Origin: Lumbricus rubellus
Lineage: Eukaryota; Annelida; Clitellata; Crassiclitellata; Lumbricidae
NCBI GenBank assembly: GCA_945859605.1
Contig: OX243816.1
Span: 42,756,364-42,820,363, forward strand
DNA length: 64,000 nucleotides
Direction: 5' to 3'
Made by a program: the position numbers and the translations under genes. Positions 21,318 through 32,652 of the stretch are shown here, one piece after another. Numbering within the stretch: the first letter of the stretch is position 1; each line of letters begins with the position of its first letter. Below the pieces are notes generated by a model. The model saw nothing but the letters and a program-made list of their open reading frames with translations, was not told the DNA's origin and ran no database searches.

Positions 21318-22348
21318 ATGGCTAAGCTGGACCTAAAGTCGCTTCTCGGAGAACGGAAAGTGAAAGTGACGCTTGTGATGATTGTCGTTACCTACGTCAT
21401 AGTCTCCCAATTACTTTACAGTACGTTCTGGAAATCCTCGTATTCCACTAAGAGGTTTCTTTTCTCCGAAGGCGTGCAGTGGATGAGCTTCTGGAAGTCT
21501 GACTCAAACTTGACGAAATCAATGGGACCGGTTGCAGTGCACATCCACGGCGAGGATCAGACTTTGAGACAGGACCAGGGCGGGATCGGGGGACACGAGC
21601 ATCCCGGAAGATCTGGAAGAATAAGCATCGCCATCGGCGGTGGCATCACATCGAAGCACCTGGACCGATCTGCCATTGGAAACATGTATGTGAAGCTCCA
21701 GTTCTTCAAGATATTCCTTCCGAGTTTCTGCCAGACAGCGAGTCCTGGATTCGACTACCACTTCTATCTTGCCTACGACTCAACGGACGAGCTCTTCACG
21801 GATGCCGCCTTCCTAGCGGCATTCCAGAAGACCTTCCTCGACATGACCTTGTCACTCTGCTCTGACCTGGGAACTGTTGCGCTCCACTTGGTCGAGTGTA
21901 GCCATACTGGGAAACCCGCGTGGGCGCAGAACGATGCCATGCTGGAAGCATACCTCGACAACGTCGACTACCACTACCGTATCAACGATGATACGGTCAT
22001 GAAGACAAAGGACTGGACTCGGACCTTCATCAAGACCCTCGAATCCCTTGACCCGCCGAGGATTGGCGTTGTGGGTCCCAACCACTCTGGGGGTAATACC
22101 GCCATACTGACGTATGATTTTGTGCACCGGACTCACGTGGATGTCTTCGGATACTACTATCCACGGTTATTCACCGACTGGTTCGCGGATGGGTGGATCA
22201 CGAGGGTCTACCGACCGGATCGGTGCAAAAAGCTGTCCAATGTCCATCTGGTTCACACCCTCGGCCTCGGTCAGAGGTACAAGGTCGAGGATGGCAAAGG
22301 TAATCTACAGCCAGGCAGGGTCAAAGCAGACAAAGAAACACTCGACAG
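21318..22348 (+). CDS. Copy B exon 1: membrane anchor and first GT-like domain
   Basis: 1031 bases, identical in length to copy A exon 1, ending CTCGACAG|GTAAAG. It differs from copy A mainly in the first ~140 bases (membrane anchor) and the last ~90 bases. Confidence 0.82.
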
Positions 22349-24225
22349 GTAAAGATTGGGAATGGGTATAAATAGGCTGCTTTTGCTCAGTTCTTACTGC
22401 ACTATTCTAATGTTTTCTTCTGTCTGTCTTTCTGTATGTGTTTGTGTCTGTCGGTATGTCTCTATGGCTGTCTCTCTGTCAGTTTGTATCTTGTATCTGC
22501 GAGTCTGTGTGTTTGACTGTGTGCACTTTCTGTATATTATATGCGCATTTGTGTGTCTGTTTGTGCCTGCCTGTGTCTGTTCATGTCTGTCTGTGTCTTT
22601 GTGTTTGACTGTGATTATCTGGTGTGTACTTTCTTTCTGTACGTGTACATTTGTATTTGTCTGTTTTGTCTGTCACATATGTCTGTATATGTCTGTGTGT
22701 GTGTCTGTCTCTGTCGCTTATGCAATGCATAAAATGAATGGTAACATGTGTTCATGCCTACCAGACTGCACGTTTCTCTACCTGTAATTTATGAGACTGT
22801 ACTTATATAGATCTGTCCGACCAACCGTCCTTCTGTCTCTCTGTGTTGCTGGCTGTCCTGCTGGCTGTCTGTCTGTTTGATCATTACATACATACGTCTA
22901 ACGGAGGCCATCTGTGTTTGTCAGAATTATAATTGTAACAAGTAAATTATAATAGTGCACCAAAACAAAGATCTAATCAGTTAAATATCCATTTTATCAG
23001 TCCTCAAGTCAGAGAATGCATATGCATGACAGTCTTTGCCTAAGGCTGTCTGTCCGTCCGTCCGTCTGTCTCTCTGTGTGTCCACTTGCTTGCATAAATC
23101 ATATACAACCGCTAGAGGTGAGTTGGGTGGGTGGGTAGGTGGATGGATGGATGGATTCATTTGTGCATGTATGCGTGCTGTGTACATGTGTTTAAGTGTA
23201 TCTTCTTGACAATTTATAGCAGTGCAATAGATATGCGTGAGTTTTGCATTTTTGTTACTGAACATTTTCTTTACGTTACATAATTATCCAGATTAGCCTC
23301 TAGCTTTCAATTGTTCCTCTATTATCAGTTACATTATATTGGTCGCATTTACAGGTACATCAACTACACTCGTACGAAGGATGCTCTAACAATGGTCGAT
23401 GGAAAGAAGGTAATTTCCATGTCACTGTTCGGCAAAGATCCCAAGCACACGTGGGGCGCCATTCGCAATGCCCAGCTGGCTCCCATTGTCTTCCCAGGAT
23501 GGAAACTACGCTTCTACGTGCCACACGCAGACGTCGAGACCTCCCGCTTAAACTGGACGGTCCCTGGGAGGGTGCTGAACAAACTGAAACAACTGGGAGC
23601 AGAGTTGGCCTACGTCAAGACGAAATCGATTCCACCGTTCTTCTGGCGATATTTGGTGGTAGACGATAGCGGAGTCGACTACTTCATCGTTAGAAACGCC
23701 GACAGTTGTCTGAGCGAGAGAGACGCCATTGTTGTAAACGATTGGTTGCAACGTCAGAGCTCAAATGACAGTCATCTCAACGCGCTTCATTGCATACGAG
23801 ACCATCCGAGCCACGCCAAGATGTCAATAGTTGAAGGATTGTGGGGAGCGCGAAGAGCTGTTCTACACGATAAATTGAACAAAGACATGGCTGAGGTGCT
23901 GGATACTTTCTACACCACGGAGAATAAATCTCTTGATGGTGCGGCTGAGCTGCTACAGCGCATGATTGCCAGCCACCGAAACTCGAGCTCGGTGAGCATC
24001 CTTGGCGATATACTGTGGCCGCTGTTCTCTGCCGATGCCTACTGCCATGACAGCGTGTCCTGTGACGCGTGGCCCGGTGCTAGGAAGTTCCCCGTGGCCA
24101 GAAGGGGTGATGAATTCCTCGGGCGGCAATTCGACCAGAATCAGGAGCCCTTGCAGATGGACGGGAAGCTGTTGGGTACGCTGGGAAGCCAGTGCACGGA
24201 TGATGTTACGAGGAAACCATCGTAG
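21318..24225 (+). CDS. Two-domain glycosyltransferase-like type II membrane protein, copy B (2 exons)
   Basis: Tandem paralogue of copy A, about 12 kb downstream in the same orientation. Exons 21318-22348 and 23355-24225 sum to 634 codons including the stop (633 aa), with the same phase-2 intron (22349-23354). An open upstream TTG codon at 21309 is ignored because the ATG at 21318 matches copy A. All landmarks are retained: a membrane segment near residues 17-40, the INDDTV site, FVHRTHVDVFG, VISMSLFGKDP and CIRDHPSHA. In the second half the motif reads FIVRNADSCLS (454-464), so the final arginine of the family-like RDxDSR motif is cysteine. The C-terminus is about 13 residues longer than copy A (GTLGSQCTDDVTRKPS). 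The role is inferred as Golgi/ER glycan modification, with substrate unknown; it is intact and probably functional, or a young duplicate. Confidence 0.8.
22390..22720. repeat. CTGT/TGTG-rich intron tract of copy B
   Basis: Degenerate pyrimidine/GT microsatellite in the intron; the corresponding tract in copy A (10440-10530, 11150-11240) is split by the inserted element. Confidence 0.7.
23355..24225 (+). CDS. Copy B exon 2: second GT-like domain
   Basis: The acceptor is CATTTACAG|GTACATC. It encodes residues 344-633 and ends at TAG 24223-24225. It has one extra valine near the start (TMVDGK against TIDGK) and one residue fewer in the variable patch, so the motif positions stay aligned with copy A. 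Confidence 0.8.
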
Positions 24226-24600
24226 GTTTTTGTGGGACTTTTGTAGTTTTGCAAATCTGTGATGTTCATTGGTTGCTCCCAACAGATGTGATATGTGTGT
24301 GTATATGGTCAGACCATGTGCAGACGGGATATGTTTAATATTTGCCACCAGCGATATCATCAATGGCACTGGTAACGCACAAAAAGGGGTTGGGTTGCAA
24401 ACACATTCTTGGTACCCCACCACAACCTATCTATCATTCCATGATCTCAAGCGAGGCCAAGATTTTCTGTATGTTCTTAAGTAATTATGTGTATGAGTTG
24501 TACTATAGGTAATTGTGTATGTATATTTATATGCACTCACGTATGTATGTGTATTTGTATATGCATTTGTTTCATGTATGTATGTATGAATCCATAGGTG

Positions 24601-24602
<2 letters not shown>

Positions 24603-24631
<29 letters not shown>

Positions 24632-24637
24632 TGTATG
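24603..24637. repeat. GTAT microsatellite
   Basis: Perfect tetranucleotide tract 3' of copy B. Confidence 0.85.
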
Positions 24638-24699
24638 AATTGTACAACTATGTATCTATATGGCTCAAACTTCCACCGTGCTGCATAAAAGCTTTGCTA

Positions 24700-24890
24700 T
24701 TATTGCTCCATCTTTCTTGAATAAATTACTTAGCAGTCTCTATAATGAACTGCTTAGTCTTTCTTTGGCTTTTTGTGTCTTTTCTGCAAGCATTTGAAAG
24801 CCATTCTCTTTGATCGTAGTTCTGTGCGGTCAGGTCGGGAGCACCTCTGAGGAGCTTCTTTCAAGTGGCACTTTATAAATTCATGATTTT
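24700..24890 (+). mobile_element. L2-like LINE 3' end
   Basis: Encodes LKAILFDRSS and REHL plus stop in the place of LKTFLFDQAWERL, with a frame break before it. It then carries GGAGCTTCTTTCAAGTGGCAC and TTATAAATTCATG as a worn 3' tail. Confidence 0.55.
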
Positions 24891-24899
24891 GATTACGAT

Positions 24900-26050
24900 G
24901 GATCTTTCTACGTGCGTAAAACATGTGACTCTTTTAACAACAAAAGATTGCACGAATACCCAATATCTCGGATGGTTGTTGATTGAGGTTTGGTTCTTGT
25001 GCACTATTTTAATAGCTAAGCTATAATAATTATTGCTTCCATTCTGTAATTCAATCGGTGTAGCAGGACCTTCGTGGTCCTTCTAGGATTTTCTTTTCCT
25101 GTTTTTCCCTGATAACTCTTTTTCTTGATCATTTGTATATTTCATTCGAACTGCTTTGTTTTGCTTTTCTTTGACGGGAACATTGTTATTTATGGTTATT
25201 GTTACATATTCTGTTGAATAGCAAATCACTGTGTTCGACATACCACAGCCAGGTGCATTGTACACTGTACAGCCATGTATTTCACAGGCATTGAAGGAGA
25301 TAAGAAGCTGAGAGGCAGTGAGACATGGTGAATACAAGTAAAGCAGGTGTATGCATGCATATATGTGTGTTTGTATGAGTGTACGTATGTGTGCATATGT
25401 GTACGTGTTGGTTTGTATGTACCTTTGTTCCTGCACTGGTTCATTAATAGGGTGCGGTTTGCTATGCGGGTCAGAGAAAAATATGGTGTTCAATCACGCT
25501 ACTTATGAACAGCAAGAAAACGTTTTTACACGTGCCTGCCACGTGCGTGCGTGTCTGCAGGTTGTTTTAATTGGTCTGCTGGGTTTTTTTAATTGAGTTG
25601 CTTATTAATGAACAACAGTTTGTAGATTGTGTGCTGCAGGGGCGTAGTAAATAGCATTCGAAAACTTGCATCTGCCTCTTCGCAGGCTGTGTTATTGTAA
25701 AGGAGCTACACAAAGATTCATTAAGATTTGGTTTATTCTGCATGGCAGTTGCTGTTCGTGTCGTCTGTGTTACAGCCTGTTTTACAGTCGAGAAATTCGT
25801 CTCTTATTTTTGTGTTTTCTTTTCTCATTGGTAGTCATGAGCAGGTCAACGTTCGCGGTCATGGTTGGATTGTACAAATGAGCTGTAGAGTGTAGATGGT
25901 AGGAGAGGTGGGAGAGGAAGGCATTGAGAGGGGAGGTGAAATAGGAGGAAGAGAAAGAGAGGAGTTGTGAGAATGCGAAGGGAAAAGAGACAGAGGTTAA
26001 AGGAGAGGAAGGGAGAATAGAGGAAATTGAGAGGAAATGAAGAGAGAACG
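24900..26050. other. Gene-free stretch
   Basis: No exon recognised; the right-hand 200 bases become purine-rich before the GA tract. Confidence 0.45.
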
Positions 26051-26066
26051 GAAGTGGTAGAGAGGG

Positions 26067-26069
<3 letters not shown>

Positions 26070-26145
<76 letters not shown>

Positions 26146-26168
26146 ATGCACTGTATATATGCAATGTG

Positions 26169-26225
<57 letters not shown>
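26070..26225. repeat. GA and AT dinucleotide tracts
   Basis: (GA)n at 26070-26143 and (AT)n at about 26170-26224 with a short spacer. Confidence 0.9.
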
Positions 26226-28620
26226 AGGATAAGAAAGGGGAGTTGAAGGGAAGGAAAAAGGTGTGTGTGGAAAGGGAGCTGGAAGGAGGAGATGAGAGAT
26301 ATATAATTATGTGAGGCACTAGCCGAAGCGTTTGTGGTTAATATAGTTTCAGCAGCAAGTTAGACATGAGTTCGGTTTCAGATTCTAGTGTCGAAGAGAA
26401 TTTATAAACAAAAGGTCGAATTCCAATCACCAAAAAATGTTCAGCAAACAATGCAACCGGAAACCATAAAATGATGACATTACATAGCACAATGCAATAG
26501 CAGTGCAATAATAGCATAGTGCAGAACCATAAAACAATACAATTGCAGTATTGCACAGTTCGAGATGGTATTTATTTGCCTTTTACAACGATTGTGACAA
26601 CACTGTCAAGTTCAATATTTCACGGGTACTGCATCAACGTAGATTAATTTTATTGTAAGCTGGGTTTCAATGTTTGTATGTTTGCAAGACTTGTGGCGAG
26701 GTTAAGTTGCCAGTTTCATCATTGCCGTTTTGCTAAAAAAATAGTATAGACTATGTCATTCTTGTACTTGTTGTTTTAGAGGGGCAGGTACGATGTCTTT
26801 GGGTATAGGCCTAGGCCCTTGAGTGCGGCCTGCCGTCGGGCACCACTGTTGTTGAAGGGAGTAGTGTGGACCTGTGTGTAGATTGTAGACCGGGTGCAAA
26901 TGTCTGGTTTAGAGACCACATTAATTTATACTTGCAATGATCGTGATAGAGTCCTGCAGGTTCAATTTATCGGGTAGGACGATATTATGATGTGGACTAC
27001 TGCAGGGATCGAGGTCCACAGTATAGATGCTGTTTGGTGATAAAGTCACGTGGTAGCGCTAATAGGAGCTGTAATTGGGCTTCTATAGCGCAGAGGTTCT
27101 CCTAATAAGACTCGCTTTGAGAGGCAATGTAGGCTACTTGGATGGTGTTTGTGATTTGATTTGGTCGTTGCTGCTTTCTCTAGGAATTGTTCGTCGAAGA
27201 CAATATAATTATGTTGTATTTCGTGGTAAATGGAAAACAGTGTCTGGCTGAAGGTCACGCTGGTGTAAAAACCATGTTGCATCTTTATGTCTGTGATAAC
27301 ATCGTAGCGCCAGAACTGCGATATATGGGACAAAGTCAACGCCAAAATTTCATCTAAACAATGCATAGAATGGACAGCATAGCAGGACATTTTAGTGTGC
27401 AGTTCCACACAAAAGGACAATTCAAAATGAGTTCGTGCAGGAGCTGTAAAAAATTCGCAGTTAGCCTATAAAACTAGTCTAAAAGTTATCATTGTCGTCC
27501 GATTTTGAATAATCTACCACGAAGGATGGGAAGGGGTTGTGCAGTTCTATATATAGTAGTCCTTAAAATAGATCATGCTTTATGGGTCGTTTCTCAAGCC
27601 ATCGGCCGCATGGACATATTTAGGGGTTCGGACTTCGGAGCTCAAGCCCCCACCCTGAAATGTGTTATTTACGAATTTTTTAATTCTATGTGTTCCGTGT
27701 GTGCATTTTGTGACCATATGCCTATCTATTGGAACCACCCTTTCTCGAATCGGAAAGCCCCCAAATTTTTCTTTGGCTATACGTTAAACTTAATAGGGCA
27801 TGATCAATAGAAGGGTCAATTTGACGGCTGTGGACCCTCATTTTGTTCACGATCCAGTCAGCTATTGTTACCAAAAAGTCTTCGAGACAATAATTCAGTT
27901 GATGCCCGATTGCATCACCTGTTACGCACTGCGACATCTGTTGACAATTAAGTCAAGCCGAAACTTTAATTAAAACCTAAAATTTTTACAACGTTATCTG
28001 TTACGCACGTGCTGATGCATGTTGAACTGCTGCCTGCCAGATGAAATCTATCGATTCGAATCCGTCATAGAATGCAATAATTAACATTTTTGGATGATAT
28101 AGAGGCTACTTTCGCTCTTTGTCGTTGGAGAAATAATGGCAAACATCAACATCTGTTGTTTCGGATTCATATCATACTTGTATGCCTATGTATAGCGATC
28201 ATTCATCATTCTGCAACGACAAACTGTTCTAATCAGTCGATCCTTGCCCAGGCCCCAGTGCCAGCATTGCCATTTGGATACAACACTAGGCCCTTAATAT
28301 ATAGGCCTATAATACAACCCTTTTAATTTAAAAACCACATTGGTCTCGCATGATCGTATTCGTAAACTCAGAACGTCTACAGCGTCCACAAAAGCCCATG
28401 CCCCTCCATCTCATCGGTTTTGAGTGAAAATAACAGGACCTGGTGCTGCCACTGCAGTTTTGATTCTGAGCACGCAACGGTAGATAGACAGACGCGCAGA
28501 AAATAAAAGAAATAAAGATGGATGGATCCGATTTGACCAGGGTCTATGACAACAGAGGCCGTTACCCTGGACAGAAATTTGCTAGGCATATTACAGCACT
28601 CATGAGCAAGGTACTGCTTT
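26226..28620. other. Gene-free stretch
   Basis: No supported exon; ORFs up to 124 codons have no recognisable content. Short low-complexity and AGGCCTA motifs only. Confidence 0.45.
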
Positions 28621-28624
28621 TGTA

Positions 28625-28628
<4 letters not shown>

Positions 28629-28674
<46 letters not shown>

Positions 28675-28792
28675 CATTATATGCATATAATTAATATGCA
28701 CATATCTTGTGAACAGAGAGGCAGGTGCTCTTTATTCTATCATTTTATGTGATTCTGGCTATCTACAATGCGTGTGTACGTGTGTGCGTGCT

Positions 28793-28840
<48 letters not shown>

Positions 28841-28880
28841 GGTGTTCGTGTGTGCGTGCGTACGCGCGCGCGTGTGTGGG
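28629..28880. repeat. GT microsatellites
   Basis: (GT)n 28629-28660 running into (AT)n to 28674, and a second (GT)n at about 28797-28838 with CGCG and GTGT continuation; potential Z-DNA. Confidence 0.85.
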
Positions 28881-29224
28881 GTGTGTGTGTCATCATCAGT
28901 TTGGGACCATGCCATAGTTTCCATATCCGTACAAATCATAAAAAATTATATTCAGTTTAGGGCCATAATTAACCAGAGAATGGGCCATGGGTTTCAACAA
29001 CCCCAAAATACAACATTACCATTTAAAAAAAAGCTAATTCTATGTATTCTGCGACCATTTTTTAAATTGTAATCCCGAAATGGAAACCCACGGAAAGTCT
29101 GTAGCCTACCAATGACTCGTTGGTCGCTCTCTGATAGTTTGCAGCATTTAGTTAGTGAGTATGCTTGCGATAACATACTGATGTAGTTCACCTTCCATTC
29201 AACAGATGTCGCCAGTTGATGAGC

Positions 29225-29227
<3 letters not shown>

Positions 29228-29262
<35 letters not shown>

Positions 29263-29602
29263 ACAACAACCGTGGGCTCAATGCCCGTAGGTGTCCGACG
29301 CCTTCTTCACAATGTTTCTCCACTCGAGTCTGTCCTGGGCCGCATGCCCCAGGTGCTGTAGGTCTTCTCCACACCAATCTACAATGTCATCAGTCCACTC
29401 TCGATGCGGCCTTCCTCTTTTGTTGTTGCCCTCCATTATTCCAAACATCAGAGTCTTAATCTTTCTATCATCTTTCATTCTGCAGATATGTCCGAAGAGT
29501 TTCAGTTTTCGTTGGAGGATCTTCTGCATCAGATTCTCAGTCATATCCACCCTCTTCTATACTCTGTCATTGTTGATCTTCTGTGGCCATCCTATCCTCA
29601 AG
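29228..29602 (-). mobile_element. 5'-truncated LINE (reverse transcriptase C-terminus) with 14-bp TSD
   Basis: The minus strand encodes RIGWPQKINNDRV, one stop, then MTENLMQKILQRKLKLFGH, KRGRPHREWTDDIVDWC and KKASDTYGH, the typical C-terminal tail of RTE/CR1-like reverse transcriptases. It ends with a hairpin and (ATG)n. The direct repeats AGTTGATGAGCCAT (29214-29227) and AGTTGACGAGCCAT (29603-29616) differ at one base. Confidence 0.8.
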
Positions 29603-29820
29603 AGTTGACGAGCCATTGACTATTAAATTCATGTCGATTTCTTTATTCTTTCACATTCGCCAGATGGCGATGATCGACACACGTTACGTGTCTGCAACAA
29701 TCTTTCATTAATTTTGACTCTAGTGTAAATATTATTTTATGCTCGCTCAACAGAATGGCAGAAGTCATGTATCGCTCAATTTGGGTTACACTACTAGACT
29801 TGTAGCGATGACAACAGTTA

Positions 29821-30256
29821 GGCGTAGAAAAAAATTGTTGTGTTTCCGGTAACCCGACCGACCCATTTTTACGGCCGCGACTCAAATATTTTTGTAAAAA
29901 AATTATTTAAAAAAAAACATTTAAAAAAAAAAATTTTTTTCCCAAAAATGTAAAAAACTATTTTTAAAAATATTTTTCAAAAACATTTGTATTGACATAA
30001 CATAAGAGACGTCAACAAAATGAAATTAATAGGACTGTTTCTAGAGCAGGTTTAGGTGCAGACAGTCGGGAAATAGGCAGTTTATACTTGCTTAGAACAC
30101 GTACTTTGTTTCAGCGTGCAAAAAAGACTAGTGGTAGTGGGGTATACTTTTTCGGATAGTCACTGCATAAAAATATTTTACCAAAATAAAAATATTTTCC
30201 GACCTACCGACCCAATTTTTTTAGCTCTGTTACCGGAAACACAACTTTTTTAGGCC
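29821..30256. mobile_element. MITE with Harbinger-like features (TTA TSD)
   Basis: The left end (GGCGTAGAAAAAAATT then GTTGTGTTTCCGGTAAC, 29837-29853) and the right end (GTTACCGGAAACACAAC, 30229-30245, then TTTTTTAGGCC) are inverted copies. TTA flanks both sides (29818-29820, 30257-30259), like the 3-bp TWA duplication of PIF/Harbinger elements. The interior is A/T-rich with secondary inverted matches (CGACCGACCC). No transposase. Confidence 0.7.
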
Positions 30257-30349
30257 TTACACCACTTTATTTTTGTTTCAACCGACATGTAATTGAAAAT
30301 TTGAAATAGTGAAGAAGGAAAACTAGGCTACTTCTGAGTCCTGCGCTGT

Positions 30350-30845
30350 TTTGTCTTGTCCTGTTCCAATCTGTCCTGCATGTATGGAACATCTTGTCAT
30401 GCCTCCTCCTTTATAACCCTGTCCTGTCTTCAACTAGCATGTCCTATAACATCCTGTCTTGACCTGCCCTACCCTGTCATATTCTATCATACCCTATCTA
30501 TCCTGTCTTGTCCTCATCCTTTGTTGCCTGTCCGTGTCCTGTTCCGTCATGTCCTATCTTGTCCTGTTCCGTCATGTCCTATCTTGTCCTGTTCCGTCAT
30601 GTCCTATCTTGTCCTGTTCCGTAACGGTCAATCTTGTCTTGTTCCGTCATGTTCTATCTTGTCCTGTTCCATATTGTTCAATCTTGTCCTGTTCCATCAT
30701 GTCCTATCTTGTCGTGTTCCATCTTGTCTTGTTCCGTCATGTTCCATCTTGTCTTGTTCCATCATGTCCTATCTTGTCCTGTTCCATCTTGTCTTGTTCC
30801 GTCATGTCCAATCTTGTCCTGCTCCGCCCTGCCTGGTCTTGACAA
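30350..30845. repeat. 25-bp pyrimidine-rich minisatellite
   Basis: Degenerate to near-perfect units built from TCATGTCCTATCTTGTCCTG plus TTCCG, most regular at 30545-30830. The encoded cysteine-rich ORFs are repeat artefacts. Confidence 0.85.
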
Positions 30846-30894
30846 GTGATCAACAAATTGTGATGCTTGGTCTTGTTACGAGTTGGGTTCAGCG

Positions 30895-31030
30895 CGCCTT
30901 CCATCCCTCTCCCTCCATCTCCCTCCATCCCTCCCTTCTCCGTTTCTCCTCCCTTTATCCCTTCCTCCCTCCTTCCTCCTCCATCCATCCCTCCCTCCAT
31001 CCCTCTCCCCTCCCTCTCTCGCTCCCTCCC
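30895..31030. repeat. CCCT/CCAT-rich tract
   Basis: Imperfect pyrimidine tetranucleotides (CTCC, CATC) between the minisatellite and a CpG-rich segment. Confidence 0.8.
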
Positions 31031-31079
31031 GTGGAGTATTAATGACCCCACCTGTTGCTTCCCTTCGTCCATCGACCCT

Positions 31080-31480
31080 TCTCGTCGTCGACGTCACTCA
31101 CCGCACATGCGCGTTCGCCTCTTTCCCTCAACCGCCGCCGTCGTCACAACCGACGCAACGTACGCAACGTACGTGGCCGACGACGACGACGACGGCGACG
31201 CAACGCATATTTATCGCGATCCCCGTAATCGCAGCGAGGATATGCTGCATGGACGCATAATCACAACAGCAGCAGAGCCACAACTACAGCAGACGACAAC
31301 TACTTCGCTCACCCAGCAAGTGCCCGTATGCGCGCCTGTTTGAAAAGCACTCGACGGGCGCTCGGCTGCACACGACGGCTGCCCTGGCCTCTGTCCGTCC
31401 GTCCATCGGCCGACGGCGCTCGGGCCCCGCGCCGCCGCCGCCGCCGCTGAGACGGGCGCCCGAGTCCGACCATGCAGAGT
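31080..31480. promoter_or_regulatory. CpG-rich segment, candidate promoter of the RBM-like gene
   Basis: Dense CG dinucleotides, GACGACGACG and GCCGCCGCC runs, and CACATGCGCG (near 31104), close to the NRF1 core GCGCATGCGC. It lies 1.2-1.6 kb before the first coding exon. Transcription direction and start are not visible. Confidence 0.35.
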
Positions 31481-31649
31481 CAACAAAGCAAGGACTTCTG
31501 TCTAGTAGTGATGGTTGTATGCGGTTGAAGTTGTAAGCCGTGAACGGATGTGGGCTGATGATGATGATGATGATGGAATGGTCAGTGCCTGAGGGAAGAC
31601 ATATTGTGCATGTATGTCGTTGTGCTATTTATTATTTTTTATTTACTTA

Positions 31650-31790
31650 TATAGGATATTTATTTGTTTACTTACTTACTTATTAAGAGCACTTATGTAG
31701 TGCCCCTTCAAGATTACCTACCAAGAAGCGCTCCCGATCCAACTTCGGACAAATAGGGCAGTCTCAAAGTGAGAGAAGAACTTGATGAAA
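31650..31790 (-). mobile_element. L2-like LINE 3' end, reverse orientation
   Basis: The minus strand reads GGGAGCGCTTCTTGGTAG, AATCTTGAAGGGGCAC and then a TAAG-repeat tail, matching the other L2-like 3' ends. Confidence 0.6.
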
Positions 31791-32187
31791 CAATCCGTGG
31801 ACAATTATGGTTACCAGGTTATGTATGCATGAATGTGATGTATAAATATCTGGGTGGCTGGATGGATGGATTTGTGTATGTATGCTTGTTTGTATTTGTC
31901 TGTGTATGCACGTTTTATGTATGAATATGCGTGTATGGATGCAAGGCTGCACGCATTAGGCTATATTTATGTAAAGTACATAGGTAAGTAAGAAATTATA
32001 TTCTTTATTGTAGCAAGTGCAATCCGCATTCCGATTACACACGTCAGCATATTTTCATGGCGATTTAAGCAGAAAAATAAATGTTAGTACACGATGTTTA
32101 ATATTTTTCCATCGGTTCTCAAGACGTCTACGATATTTAGATGTGGGTCTCGACCCAGATAAGTTTTGGAACCACTGCTTTAGTTCT

Positions 32188-32500
32188 GATCCATGGCCTG
32201 CCATGAGGTCCCGTATGCAATTTGGTGCTGGCGGAGTTTCTCACTTCCAATCAGTCAGTGAATTAGTCATATTAGAGTTATTACACGTGCATATCGTGTA
32301 AGAAATAATAAAGACTAATTTTCCAATATGGCCGGTGGCGGCCATTTTGGATTTTGCAATTGCGCCATTCGTGACGTCATGGCGGACAAGCACCTCGGTG
32401 ATTTTTCATGTCCAGGGACCCACTGATTGATTGGAAGTGAGACACTCCCCAACACCAAAGTGCATACGGGACCTCATGGCAGGCCAAGGACTATTCACCA
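32188..32500. mobile_element. Foldback/MITE element just upstream of the RBM-like gene
   Basis: GGCCTGCCATGAGGTCCCGT (left) is repeated inverted at 32470-32495 as ACGGGACCTCATGGCAGGCC. The arms extend about 75 bases (CACTTCCAATCA against TGATTGGAAGTG). The loop includes GGCGGCCATTTTGG. No clean TSD was found. It ends about 150 bases before the start codon at 32653. Confidence 0.7.
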
Positions 32501-32652
32501 TTCGCTCTAGCAGCTGACGGCGCGCATGCTACTATTCAGCAATCCATGTCCGCGAAACGTCGTCCTAAGTCCAACCGAATGGCGAGTAACGAACATCGAG
32601 CGACGGCTCAACTCAACGCGGTGGCCAGTAGGGTTTCAGTGTCAACGTCGTA

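Larger units (their letters stand above)
20588..24190 (+). repeat. Segmental tandem duplication, unit B
   Basis: Direct copy of unit A (first matching bases GGTATTGATGATTTC). Flanks and intron are more diverged than the cores of the exons. Confidence 0.75.

Noticed and set aside
30356..31343. Cysteine-rich ORFs of 120-228 codons
   Set aside because: Built on the 25-bp minisatellite and CCCT tract; codon content is set by the repeat.
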